Below, piece by piece: positions 38,689 through 45,397 of a DNA stretch of 45,397 bases. The position numbers and the translations under genes are program-made. Position 1 is the first letter of the stretch; each line of letters opens with the position of its first letter. The stretch is from an uncultured Oscillospiraceae bacterium (lineage in GTDB: Bacteria; Bacillota; Clostridia; Oscillospirales; Oscillospiraceae), in the NCBI GenBank assembly GCA_944387285.1, contig CALXEH010000010.1:1-45397 (forward strand), in the 5' to 3' direction. The notes under the pieces were generated by a model. That model was not told where the DNA came from. It saw only the letters and a list, made by a program, of their open reading frames with translations, and ran no database searches.

Positions 38689-38696
38689 CCGCGGCG
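38678..38696 (+). repeat. 19-bp direct repeat, copy 2
   Basis: Identical to 38598-38616; the first half is one arm of the tRNA-Gly terminator. Confidence 0.8.
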
Positions 38697-38705
38697 ACAC
38701 GCCGC

Positions 38706-38779
38706 TGGAGCGGGCGAAGGGAATCGAACCCTCGTATCCAGCTTGGAAGGCTGGTGTTCTACCATTGAACTACGCCCGC
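38706..38779 (-). tRNA. tRNA-Gly (anticodon TCC)
   Basis: Full cloverleaf of 74 bases with encoded CCA. The acceptor stem pairs GCGGGCG with CGCCCGC. The anticodon arm is CCAGC/GCTGG with loop CTTCCAA, giving TCC for codons GGA/GGG. The T arm has GAGGGTTCGATTCCCTT. Confidence 0.97.
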
Positions 38780-38789
38780 GTACTCAGCT

Positions 38790-38818
38790 ATGTTATCATC
38801 ACGCGCGGCGGATGTCAA
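38790..38818 (-). promoter_or_regulatory. tRNA-Gly promoter
   Basis: Minus strand TTGACA (38818-38813), 17 bases, TAACAT (38795-38790), about ten bases before the tRNA 5' end. Confidence 0.7.
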
Positions 38819-38850
38819 CGGTTTTATTTTGTCTGCTCAGGTCGCGGGGC

Positions 38851-39801
38851 CTACACGATAGCGGAGCAGCGGCAGACGTCGGCGCAGAGGCCGCAGCCTG
38901 CGCACAGGCCCGGGTCGATGACGGGGCTGCGGCCGCTGATAGCGGGGCAGCCGAGCCTTCCGCAGGCGCCGCAGCGGCGGCAGCGGTTGGGGTCGGTTTT
39001 AAAGAGCCTGGGGCTGCGCGCGCCGCAGCTGCCCCGGCAGAGTATGAGCTCCGCGCCCTGGCCGGCGAGGCCGGACTTGAGCGCCGCCTCGATGCCGTTT
39101 ACATCATAGGCGTCGAGTTCGCGGAGGGCCACGCCCTCGGGCGCGTCCACGGCGCCGCTGCCGACGAGCAGGGCGACGCCGCCGTACTGGGCGAGCAGGG
39201 CGAGCCCGTCGGGGCCGGCTTCGTCCGTGCCGCAGACTGCGATGGTGTCGCGCCGGGCCTCGGGCATGGCGGCGATGAAGCCGGCGAGGGCGGCGAGGGC
39301 GGTGCCCCGGCCCCAGGCGGCGTCGAGGGCGAGGAAGGGCCGCTTTGCGCCGAGCAGCGAGCAGCCGCCGCCTGCGATGGTGCGCAGCCAGAGCTTGGAG
39401 GCGAGGTAGAACGCGGCCCGGTAGGGGCAGCCGGGGCACATGCTGGCGCGTTCGCAGCCGGGCACGAAGCGCTCGGGCTGTTTGCGGTATTTGGCCGGCT
39501 GGAAATCCGCCGTTTCGGCGGCGAACCCGGCCTCGAGCGGGACTGCGACGGGCCTGTCGCCCTGCTCGGAGGCCTCGAAGGCCGCGCGCAGGCTGGGATA
39601 GGCCTCGCCCTCGCCGGGCAGGGCGATCACCACGCCGCCGCCGACGCGGCTGTCTGGCAGCGGCACGGGCGACCCGGGCAGGGCCAGGGCGCGGCGGCCG
39701 GCGAGGGACGCGCCGAGCGCGGCGAAGACGGCGTCGCCGGAGCCGGAGAAGACCAGCCCGCAGCCCGCGGCGGACGCGCTTTGGATAAGCTGAGAGTTCA
39801 T
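38851..39801 (-). CDS. IorA-like iron-sulfur protein, shortened and degenerate
   Basis: This 316-residue protein resembles indolepyruvate:ferredoxin oxidoreductase subunit IorA but is about half its usual length. It keeps MCPGCPYRAAFY (C122, C125) and two C-terminal ferredoxin-like Cys sets: C274/C277/C280/C285 in CRRCGACGRLGCPAIS, and C300/C303/C306/C310 in CAGCGLCADVC. Between these, the TPP-binding region keeps its general outline, but GDIGCYTLG reads AGGGCSLLG and the IGDSTF-type motif reads CGTDEAG, so thiamine binding is doubtful. The first 100 residues look like a compressed remnant of the pyrimidine domain. The start ATG 39801 shares one base with the MFS stop (TGATG), with GAGGTG upstream. 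No IorB is nearby. It may be an electron carrier or a regulatory pseudo-enzyme; the role is unknown. Confidence 0.75.
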   Translation of the reverse strand: MNSQLIQSASAAGCGLVFSGSGDAVFAALGASLAGRRALALPGSPVPLPDSRVGGGVVIALPGEGEAYPSLRAAFEASEQGDRPVAVPLEAGFAAETADFQPAKYRKQPERFVPGCERASMCPGCPYRAAFYLASKLWLRTIAGGGCSLLGAKRPFLALDAAWGRGTALAALAGFIAAMPEARRDTIAVCGTDEAGPDGLALLAQYGGVALLVGSGAVDAPEGVALRELDAYDVNGIEAALKSGLAGQGAELILCRGSCGARSPRLFKTDPNRCRRCGACGRLGCPAISGRSPVIDPGLCAGCGLCADVCRCSAIV

Positions 39802-41021
39802 CACTGCACCTCGCGGTTATAGATGGGTTTGACCTTGGCGCGGCCCCGGTACATGATGGCGAAGACGCTGGCCAGGCTGATGACCTGCAGCCCGGCGATG
39901 ACGCCGCGCAGCGGCAGGAATTCCCCAAGCGCGCCGGCGGCCAGCTGGCCGAGGATGCTGCCCGCGGTCGTGAACATCAGGAACACGCCGTTGAACCTGG
40001 CCCGGCAGCTGTCGGGCACATAGCTCTGCGTGGCCGAGATACGGATGTTGTAGGAGTTGACGGACAGGAAGCCCGAGGCGAAGCACATCGCCAGCATGAT
40101 AGGCACGGGCATGAAGACGAAGCCGCCCTCGAAGAAGCAGACGGAGATGTAGACCGTGAGCGCTATGGCGAATTTGTACTTCACATTGTAGCGGATGTAG
40201 TAGTGTACCAGCCCGCCCACGAGCCGGCCGAGGACGCCCGCGGCCATGACCCAGACGTAGATGCCGAGCCCGTTGCCGGGCAGGCTCTTGAAATAGGGCA
40301 GCCAGAGCGCGTTTGCGCCCGAGCCGGTGAGCATGGAAAAGAAGAAGTAGCCGGTGATTATCATGAGCCCCGGCTCGCTTTTGAGGTAGGCCAGGCCCTC
40401 GCGGAACTCCTGCGCGAGGCTGCCGTGCTCGGAGCGCACATGGCTGTCGCCGCCCTTGATGCGCGTCTCGAAGCCGGCCGCGACCAGGAAGGTGGCGGCG
40501 TTGAAGGCGAAAAGCGGCTCAAGCCCGACCCGCTCGTAGACGAAGGTCGCAAGCGGAATCATGACGACCGAGAAGGGGTAGATGAGGCTGGAGATGGAGT
40601 AGGCCTTCGTGAAGCAGCCCTCGGGTATGAGCGTGGGGTAGAGGCTCTCGTAGCTGACCTCGTAGGTGCTGTCGATGCAGCCGATGACGAAGCAGAGCCC
40701 GAGGAAGGGCCCGTAGCTGAAGAGCCCGGCGTCCAGCAGCAGATAGATGCCGAGATAGAGCCCGGCGGAGATGAAATCGAGGGTGTATATGGCGCGCTTG
40801 CGCGAGTAGATGTCGAGAAACGGCCCGGCGACGAGGGGCATGATTATCCTCGGCAGGCTGTAGACGACCATGTATAGCGTGTAGAGGAAGACGCTGCCCG
40901 TGTAGTCGAGCACCAGCAGGCTGATGGCGAAGCCGGAGACGGCGTTGCCGAGCATGGAGACCACGGTGCCGAGCGTGATTATGGTGAAATCGCGGGTCCA
41001 AAGCCGCTGTTTGCCTTTCAT
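39801..41021 (-). CDS. Major facilitator superfamily transporter
   Basis: This 406-residue protein has about 12 membrane segments in the MFS pattern: FTIITLGTVVSMLGNAVSGF in the first helix, then LPRIIMPLVAGPFLDIYSRK, which holds the helix 2-3 loop motif (G-x-x-x-D-x-x-x-R/K-K). A central cytoplasmic loop (IKGGDSHVRSEHGSLAQEF) divides the two halves. The last part ends in a cytoplasmic basic tail. It resembles the drug-efflux/unknown-substrate MFS group rather than sugar symporters, but the substrate cannot be stated. It overlaps the DUF1846 stop by four bases upstream and the IorA-like start by one downstream, so the three are made as one unit. Confidence 0.9.
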   Translation of the reverse strand: MKGKQRLWTRDFTIITLGTVVSMLGNAVSGFAISLLVLDYTGSVFLYTLYMVVYSLPRIIMPLVAGPFLDIYSRKRAIYTLDFISAGLYLGIYLLLDAGLFSYGPFLGLCFVIGCIDSTYEVSYESLYPTLIPEGCFTKAYSISSLIYPFSVVMIPLATFVYERVGLEPLFAFNAATFLVAAGFETRIKGGDSHVRSEHGSLAQEFREGLAYLKSEPGLMIITGYFFFSMLTGSGANALWLPYFKSLPGNGLGIYVWVMAAGVLGRLVGGLVHYYIRYNVKYKFAIALTVYISVCFFEGGFVFMPVPIMLAMCFASGFLSVNSYNIRISATQSYVPDSCRARFNGVFLMFTTAGSILGQLAAGALGEFLPLRGVIAGLQVISLASVFAIMYRGRAKVKPIYNREVQ

Positions 41022-42508
41022 TTTTTTCCGTGGTAGAGCTTTTTAGTCTGGTACTTGGGCTCGCAGGTGAGGTTCATGCCGAGGCGGTGGAAGACGTTCT
41101 CGTCCACGCGCGAGAGTATGACGGTGGAGTGCACCTCGCCGCCGGCGAGGGACGCGAGCTGGTCCATGGCGCGCTCTGCGTTGGGGTCGGTGACGGCGCA
41201 GATGGACAGGGCGATGAGCACCTCGTCCGTGTGCAGGCGCGGGTTGTGGTTGCCCATGTGCTCGACTTTGAGGTGCTGGATGGGCTCGATGATGTTGGGC
41301 GAGATGAGCAGCACGTCCTCGGGAATGCCGCCGAGGCACTTGAGGGCGTTGAGCAGGCAGGCGGAGGAAGCGCCGAGCAGGGAGGAGGTCTTGCCGGTGA
41401 CGATCTTGCCGTTGGGCAGCTCCATGGCCACGGCGGGCGCGCCGGTTTCCTCCGCGCGGGCGAGGGCCGCCGGGATGACGGGCCGGTCGTTGGGCTTCAC
41501 GCCTATCTGGTTGAGCAGCATCTCGAGCTTGAAGACCTCGTTCTGCTCGGAGAGGCCCTGCCTGAGCGAGCAGAGGCTCTGGTAATAGCGCCGTATGATC
41601 TCCTGCTCGGAGGCCCTGCGGCAGGCGGTGTCGTCGATGATGCAGAAACCGGCCATGTTGACGCCCATGTCGGTGGGGCTCTTGTAGGGGCTCTCGCCGT
41701 AAATGCGCTCGAACATGGCGTTGAGCACGGGGAATATCTCCACGTCGCGGTTGTAGTTGACGGTGGTGACGCCGTAGGCCTCGAGGTGGAAGGGGTCTAT
41801 CATGTTGACGTCGTCGAGGTCGGCGGTAGCGGCCTCGTAGGCGAGGTTGACGGGGTGCTTGAGCGGCAGGTTCCAGATGGGGAAGGTCTCGAACTTGGCG
41901 TAACCGGCCTTGATGCCGCGCTTGTGCTCGTGGTAGAGCTGGGACAGGCAGGTGGCCATCTTGCCGCTGCCCGGGCCGGGCGCGGTGACGACGACGAGCC
42001 TGCGGGTCGTCTCTATGTAGTCGTTCTTGCCGAAGCCCTCGTCCGAGACGATGTAGGAGAGGTTGGAGGGATAGTCGGGTATCCAGTGCTGGAGATAGAC
42101 CTTGACGTCCATGGCCTCGAGCCGCTTTTTGAACTGCTCGGCGGCCTGCTGGCCGCGGCAGTGGGTGATGGAGACGCTGCCGACGTAGAGGCCGATGGCC
42201 TTGAAGGCGTCGATGAGGCGCAGCAGGTCGTCGTCATAGGTGATGCCGAGGTCGCCGCGGCGCTTGCTGCGCTCGATGTCGTCGGCAGAGATGACGATGA
42301 CTATCTCGGCCTCGTCCTTCATCTCCATGAGCATGCGCACCTTGCTGTCGGGCTCGAAACCCGGCAGGACGCGCGAGGCGTGGTAGTCGTCGAAGAGCTT
42401 GCCGCCGAATTCGAGGTAGAGCTTGCCGCCGAAGCGCGCGATGCGCTCGCGTATCTTCTCCGACTGCAGGCGCAGATACTTGTCGTTGTCAAAACCTATC
42501 CTGAGCAT
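41018..42508 (-). CDS. DUF1846 family protein
   Basis: This 496-residue soluble protein is a member of DUF1846, a widespread Firmicute family with a solved structure but no proven function. Features: the N-terminal run IGFDNDKYLRLQSEKIRERI, FGGKLFDDYHASRVLPGF, the P-loop-like stretch VVTAPGPGSGKMATCLSQLY, DPFHLEAYGVTTVNYNRDVE, and the C-terminal GKTSSLLGASSACLLNALK. The kinase-like GPGSGK suggests nucleotide binding. The start is ATG 42508 with GGAGG nine bases upstream; the frame is open to 42547 without a ribosome site. It heads the operon with the MFS transporter and the IorA-like protein behind its own promoter. Confidence 0.93.
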   Translation of the reverse strand: MLRIGFDNDKYLRLQSEKIRERIARFGGKLYLEFGGKLFDDYHASRVLPGFEPDSKVRMLMEMKDEAEIVIVISADDIERSKRRGDLGITYDDDLLRLIDAFKAIGLYVGSVSITHCRGQQAAEQFKKRLEAMDVKVYLQHWIPDYPSNLSYIVSDEGFGKNDYIETTRRLVVVTAPGPGSGKMATCLSQLYHEHKRGIKAGYAKFETFPIWNLPLKHPVNLAYEAATADLDDVNMIDPFHLEAYGVTTVNYNRDVEIFPVLNAMFERIYGESPYKSPTDMGVNMAGFCIIDDTACRRASEQEIIRRYYQSLCSLRQGLSEQNEVFKLEMLLNQIGVKPNDRPVIPAALARAEETGAPAVAMELPNGKIVTGKTSSLLGASSACLLNALKCLGGIPEDVLLISPNIIEPIQHLKVEHMGNHNPRLHTDEVLIALSICAVTDPNAERAMDQLASLAGGEVHSTVILSRVDENVFHRLGMNLTCEPKYQTKKLYHGKK

Positions 42509-42558
42509 AAAAGCCGCCTCCCCAGTTCCCCGGTTGATCTTTTTCACAACTATCCCTA

Positions 42559-42587
42559 ATCATACAACAAACTTCGCCCGGCTTCAA
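42559..42587 (-). promoter_or_regulatory. Promoter of the DUF1846 operon
   Basis: Minus strand TTGAAG (42587-42582), 17 bases, TATGAT (42564-42559). Confidence 0.65.
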
Positions 42588-42622
42588 TCAGTTTTTGCGG
42601 CTAAAATTTTTTGAAAAGCCCC

Positions 42623-42651
42623 TTGACAATCCGCAGCCGGCATGTTATATT
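42623..42651 (+). promoter_or_regulatory. Promoter of the GntR-ABC operon
   Basis: TTGACA (42623-42628), 17 bases, TATATT (42646-42651). Confidence 0.8.
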
Positions 42652-42660
42652 GCAGCCACA

Positions 42661-42686
42661 GTTAGTTAATTACTCAAGTAACTAAC
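42661..42686. promoter_or_regulatory. Probable GntR operator
   Basis: GTTAGTTA (42661-42668) and TAACTAAC (42679-42686) are perfect 8-bp inverted arms ten bases apart; a smaller palindrome TTACTCAAGTAA lies inside. It covers about +3 to +28, the expected place for autorepression by the GntR protein encoded next. Confidence 0.7.
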
Positions 42687-42708
42687 CGACACACCAGGAG
42701 GTGAACCA

Positions 42709-43086
42709 ATGGCAGGCTTTGATGAGTCCAGACCGATCTTCCTTCAGCTTGCGGAGATGCTGGAGGACGGGATAATTTCCGGTGCGTTTCCGGAGGAGGG
42801 GCAGATACCCTCCATCACGGAATACTCCGCCGCGCTGAAGATCAATCCCGCAACGGCGCTCAAGGGCATCAACCTGCTCGTGGAGGATGGCCTCGTCTAC
42901 AAGAAACGCGGCGTCGGCATGTTCGTCTCCACTGGCGCTAAGGAAAAACTGCTGCACAAGCGGCGCGAGAATTTTTATGTAAACCTGGCAAGGCCCACGG
43001 CGCAGGAGGCCAGAGCGCTCGGCCTCTCGCTTGAGGAGCTTCAGAAAATGATGGAAAGAGGATATAAAGATGGCGATAGAGCTTAA
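42709..43086 (+). CDS. GntR-family regulator, YtrA type
   Basis: This 125-residue repressor has an N-terminal winged helix (about 5-75): IFLQLAEMLEDGIISGAFPE, QIPSITEYSAALKINPATA, LLVEDGLVYKKRGVGMFVS. The short C-terminal part of about 45 residues, without a large ligand domain, places it in the YtrA subgroup, which controls an ABC transporter next to it. The ribosome site AGGAGGTG is excellent, with ATG 42709. It overlaps the ABC ATPase gene by 17 bases. A good operator sits at its promoter, so it very likely represses its own operon. In Bacillus such systems respond to cell-wall antibiotics; the signal here is unknown. Confidence 0.93.
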   Translation: MAGFDESRPIFLQLAEMLEDGIISGAFPEEGQIPSITEYSAALKINPATALKGINLLVEDGLVYKKRGVGMFVSTGAKEKLLHKRRENFYVNLARPTAQEARALGLSLEELQKMMERGYKDGDRA

Positions 43087-43927
43087 AAACGTATCCAAAA
43101 GTTTCGGCGGCGTCCATGCGCTCTCTGACGTCAGCCTCTCATTCGGCGGCGGGAAGATCTACGGCCTGCTCGGCCCGAACGGCGCGGGCAAGACGACGCT
43201 GCTGAACATAATAACGAACCGCCTCTACGCCGACAGCGGCGAGGTGCTGATAGACGGCGAGGCCGCGCCGGGCCGTGACCGGGCGCTCGGCAAGGTCTAC
43301 ATGATGGCGGAGCAGAACCTGTTCCCGGACAGCATGAAGGTGAAGGGCGCGCTGAAGATAACGGCGGATTTCATCCCGAGCTTTGACCTTGAACTGGCGA
43401 TGGAGCTGGCGCAAAAGTTCGGCCTGCCGATGGGCAAGAAGGTCAAGGCGCTCTCTACGGGCTATTCGAGCATACTCCGGCTGGTGCTGGCGCTCTCGGC
43501 GGGCACGCCCTACGTCATCTTCGACGAGCCGGTGCTGGGCCTGGACGCGCAGCACCGCGACATGTTCTACCGCCTGCTGATGGAGCACTGCGGCGGCGGC
43601 GGGCAGACGGTCATCCTCTCGACCCACCTCATTCAGGAGGCCGCGCCGCTCATAGAGCATGCGGTCATTATAAAGGGCGGGCGTATCCTGCGCGACGCCT
43701 CGGCTGAGGAGCTCACCGGCGCGGCGCACACGGTGACGGGCCCTGCGGGCCTGGTGGACGGCTACATCGCGGGCCGGCAGGTGCTGAACACTACGGCCAT
43801 AGGCGGGCTCAAGACCGCCTGCGTCGAGGGCGAGCCCGACGCGCGCGTCCCCGCCGGCCTCGAGGTCAGCGCCATGGGCCTGCAGGACTACTTTATCAGT
43901 CTCATGAACGAGGAGGATGCGAAATGA
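43070..43927 (+). CDS. ABC transporter ATP-binding protein
   Basis: This 285-residue ATPase energises the membrane proteins encoded downstream. Motifs: Walker A GLLGPNGAGKTTLLN (K41), a Q-loop near MMAEQNLFPDS, a signature that reads ALSTGYSSILRLVLALS in place of LSGGQ (typical of the YtrB/BcrA branch), Walker B YVIFDEPVLGLDA, and the switch His in VILSTHLIQEAA. The C-terminal 75 residues are accessory. The start is ATG 43070, 17 bases inside gntR, with GAGG ahead of it. It overlaps the first membrane protein by ATGA. It is probably an exporter ATPase, with resistance to a peptide or cell-wall antibiotic as the best guess by family context. Confidence 0.94.
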   Translation: MAIELKNVSKSFGGVHALSDVSLSFGGGKIYGLLGPNGAGKTTLLNIITNRLYADSGEVLIDGEAAPGRDRALGKVYMMAEQNLFPDSMKVKGALKITADFIPSFDLELAMELAQKFGLPMGKKVKALSTGYSSILRLVLALSAGTPYVIFDEPVLGLDAQHRDMFYRLLMEHCGGGGQTVILSTHLIQEAAPLIEHAVIIKGGRILRDASAEELTGAAHTVTGPAGLVDGYIAGRQVLNTTAIGGLKTACVEGEPDARVPAGLEVSAMGLQDYFISLMNEEDAK

Positions 43928-44652
43928 ACTTCCTGCCAATTTTCAAATACCGGCTGAAGGACGACCTCAAGGCCGTGGGCGTGTTCCTGATAGTTACGCT
44001 GCTGTGCATGGTGCTGGTCATCTACGGCATCATGATAATGGTCTCGGAGATAAACGGCCGGGTGATTTCAAACTTTTCGATAGCCCTGACGGTGTTCTCG
44101 TTCGTCCTGGGCATTGTGACGGTGCGTGAGGACCTGCGCCTCGGCATACAGAACGGCGTGTCGCGGGGCACGAGCCTTGCGGCCTGTTTTACGGCGAATG
44201 TCGTGGCGTCGCTGGCGGCGGCGCTGGGCGTGACGCTCGTCGAATGGCTGTCGGTGGCGACGCAGAACACGACGAACGCGGCGCTCGTGAGCTTCTACGC
44301 CATGATCTACGGCGAGGACGCGAGCCTGGCCGGGCAGCTGCGGAGCTTCCTGCTGAGTTTTGTGTGGAGCGGCTCGGCGGTGTTCGTGGGCAGTTTCCTA
44401 TCGCTGATGTACTGGCGCCTCTCCAAGCTGTGGCGCTGGGTGGTGTCGCTGGGCATGGGCGCGGCGCTGATTTTGCTGCTGAACGCGGCGATGATAGTCG
44501 GCGGGCTTATGGACAAGGTGCTGGCATTTTTCCGCTGGCTGGGCGAGGCGCCGGTGAACCTGTGCATATGCCTCGTGGGCGTGGCGGTAGTCTTCGCCGT
44601 CTTCGATTGGCTCCTGACGCGCAAGGCGCCGATAACAGCGGCCACGGCGTGA
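43924..44652 (+). CDS. ABC transporter membrane protein, copy 1
   Basis: This 242-residue protein has about six membrane segments: residues 18-40 (VGVFLIVTLLCMVLVIYGIM), then SNFSIALTVFSFVLGIVTV, ACFTANVVASLAAALGVTLV, FVWSGSAVFVGSFLSLMYW, LGMGAALILLLNAAMIVGG, and LCICLVGVAVVFAVFDWLL. A conserved cytoplasmic loop REDLRLGIQNGVSRGTSL lies between segments 2 and 3. It should form the channel for the preceding ATPase. ATG 43924 overlaps the ATPase stop by four bases and has GAGGAGG upstream. The next gene is a close paralogue. Confidence 0.9.
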   Translation: MNFLPIFKYRLKDDLKAVGVFLIVTLLCMVLVIYGIMIMVSEINGRVISNFSIALTVFSFVLGIVTVREDLRLGIQNGVSRGTSLAACFTANVVASLAAALGVTLVEWLSVATQNTTNAALVSFYAMIYGEDASLAGQLRSFLLSFVWSGSAVFVGSFLSLMYWRLSKLWRWVVSLGMGAALILLLNAAMIVGGLMDKVLAFFRWLGEAPVNLCICLVGVAVVFAVFDWLLTRKAPITAATA

Positions 44653-44702
44653 GGAAAGCAGGTATCGGGCTCGGAGCGTATGATTAATGAGGAGGATGTG
44701 AG

Positions 44703-45397
44703 ATGAACTTCCGGCCCATTTTCAGAAACAGGTTCAAGTACGACATGAAGGTTGTGGCGTTGTTCATGGCGCTCTTGCTGCTGTGCAATGCGTTCATCGT
44801 GGCGTTGCTGTTGGTGGTATCCGCGCAGGTGCAGGGGCAGGCATTTTCCAACTTCTCGGTAGCGATGTCGTGTTTCACGCTGGCCATAGGCGCTGCGTCG
44901 GTACGCGAGGACCTGCGCCTCGGTATACAGAACGGCGTCTCGCGGGGCACGAGCCTCACGGCCAGCTTCACGGCGAATATAGCGGTGGCGATGGTCGCGG
45001 CGCTGTGCGTGACGCTGGTCGAGTGGGCATGCATAAACCTGCGGGGCACGGTGAGGATAGGCTTTTACAGTATATTCGCGCTCGTCTATGGCGAGGACGC
45101 GAGCGTACCCGGGCAGTTTCGGAGCTTCCTTCTGAATTTTCTCTGGTGCGGCTCGATGGTGTTTGTGGGCAGTTTCCTATCGCTGATGTACTGGCGGCTC
45201 AGCAAGCTGTGGCGCTGGGTGGTGTCGCTGGGCATGGGCGCGGCGCTGATTTTGCTGCTGAGCGCGACGATGATAGTCGGCGGGTTCATGGACAGGGTGC
45301 TGGCGTTTTTCCGCTGGCTGGGCGAGGCGCCGGTGAATCTGTGCATATGCCTCGTGGGCGTGGCGGTAGTCTTCGCCGTCTTCGACTGGCTCCTGAC
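44703..45397 (+). CDS. ABC transporter membrane protein, copy 2 (partial)
   Basis: This paralogue of the preceding gene starts at ATG 44703, with GAGGAGG about nine bases upstream, and runs off the window after about 231 codons. It has the same layout (MNFRPIFRNRFKYDMK start, REDLRLGIQNGVSRGTSL loop, six segments) and aligns with copy 1 at a constant 779-base offset, with no gaps at the points I checked. The first 150 residues differ at many positions, but from about 45160 onward the DNA is almost identical to 44381 onward. The two may form a heterodimer with the single ATPase. The true end is outside the window. Confidence 0.88.
   Translation, partial: MNFRPIFRNRFKYDMKVVALFMALLLLCNAFIVALLLVVSAQVQGQAFSNFSVAMSCFTLAIGAASVREDLRLGIQNGVSRGTSLTASFTANIAVAMVAALCVTLVEWACINLRGTVRIGFYSIFALVYGEDASVPGQFRSFLLNFLWCGSMVFVGSFLSLMYWRLSKLWRWVVSLGMGAALILLLSATMIVGGFMDRVLAFFRWLGEAPVNLCICLVGVAVVFAVFDWLL

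Noticed and set aside
41030..42559. Open frame of 509 codons on the plus strand
   Set aside because: Antisense shadow of the DUF1846 gene, low-complexity and without a ribosome site.

Overview
The window comes from a G+C-rich (about two thirds G+C by eye) endospore-forming Clostridia chromosome, most likely an Oscillospiraceae-type gut bacterium. Support for this: spore maturation genes spmA/spmB, a SpoVB-like flippase, a clostridial AbrB protein with a C-terminal Cys4 tail, AddB/AddA instead of RecBCD, the ywiB-argS pair, an FMN riboswitch on ribU, and the two-part HisZ/HisG enzyme. The genus is inference. Genes are dense, many overlap by 1, 4, 8 or 17 bases, and most transcription units have a readable sigma-A promoter (TTGACA-like, 16-17 bases, TATAAT-like) and a hairpin/T-run terminator.

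Layout. 1-3050: a membrane protein (cut by the window edge) and an ECF sigma factor read leftward; diverging from them is a two-gene operon for a radical SAM/SPASM maturase and a Nif11-leader precursor peptide with three Cys-x-Cys pairs, a probable ribosomally made, modified peptide (RiPP). 3077-6257: leftward operon cca, family-4 uracil-DNA glycosylase, DUF2156 protein, GNAT acetyltransferase. 6353-8592: murC and convergent murI. 8650-10142: leftward XRE repressor/ImmA-type protease pair, and two divergent small Cys-rich proteins behind a promoter carrying repeated GTAC motifs. 10068-16884: addB-addA. 17022-19718: a 69-residue orphan, then ddl-murF. 19848-27229: complete nine-gene his operon (ZGDCBHAF-IE). 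27311-28879: AbrB-type regulator and spmAB. 28915-29035: a possible small RNA. 29137-31875: argS, ywiB and a SLOG/DUF1273 protein, leftward. 31932-32872: FMN riboswitch and ribU. 32919-37896: SpoVB-like flippase, recG, 3-methyladenine glycosylase and an ApbE-like lipoprotein, leftward. 38012-38779: tRNA-Arg(CCG), a PadR regulator, tRNA-Gly(TCC). 38851-42508: leftward operon DUF1846, MFS transporter, degenerate IorA-like iron-sulfur protein. 42709-45397: GntR (YtrA-type) regulator, ABC ATPase and two tandem paralogous membrane proteins, the second cut by the window end.

How they work together. Most of the window is housekeeping: peptidoglycan precursors (MurC, MurI, Ddl, MurF), histidine synthesis, DNA repair (UDG, AddAB, RecG, Mpg), tRNA maturation and charging, flavin uptake, sporulation. 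The parts most likely to be new biology are the RiPP pair, the XRE/ImmA switch with its Cys-rich partners, the IorA-like pseudo-enzyme operon and the small-RNA candidate. No gap between genes exceeds 300 bases. No integrase, transposase or CRISPR array was seen.
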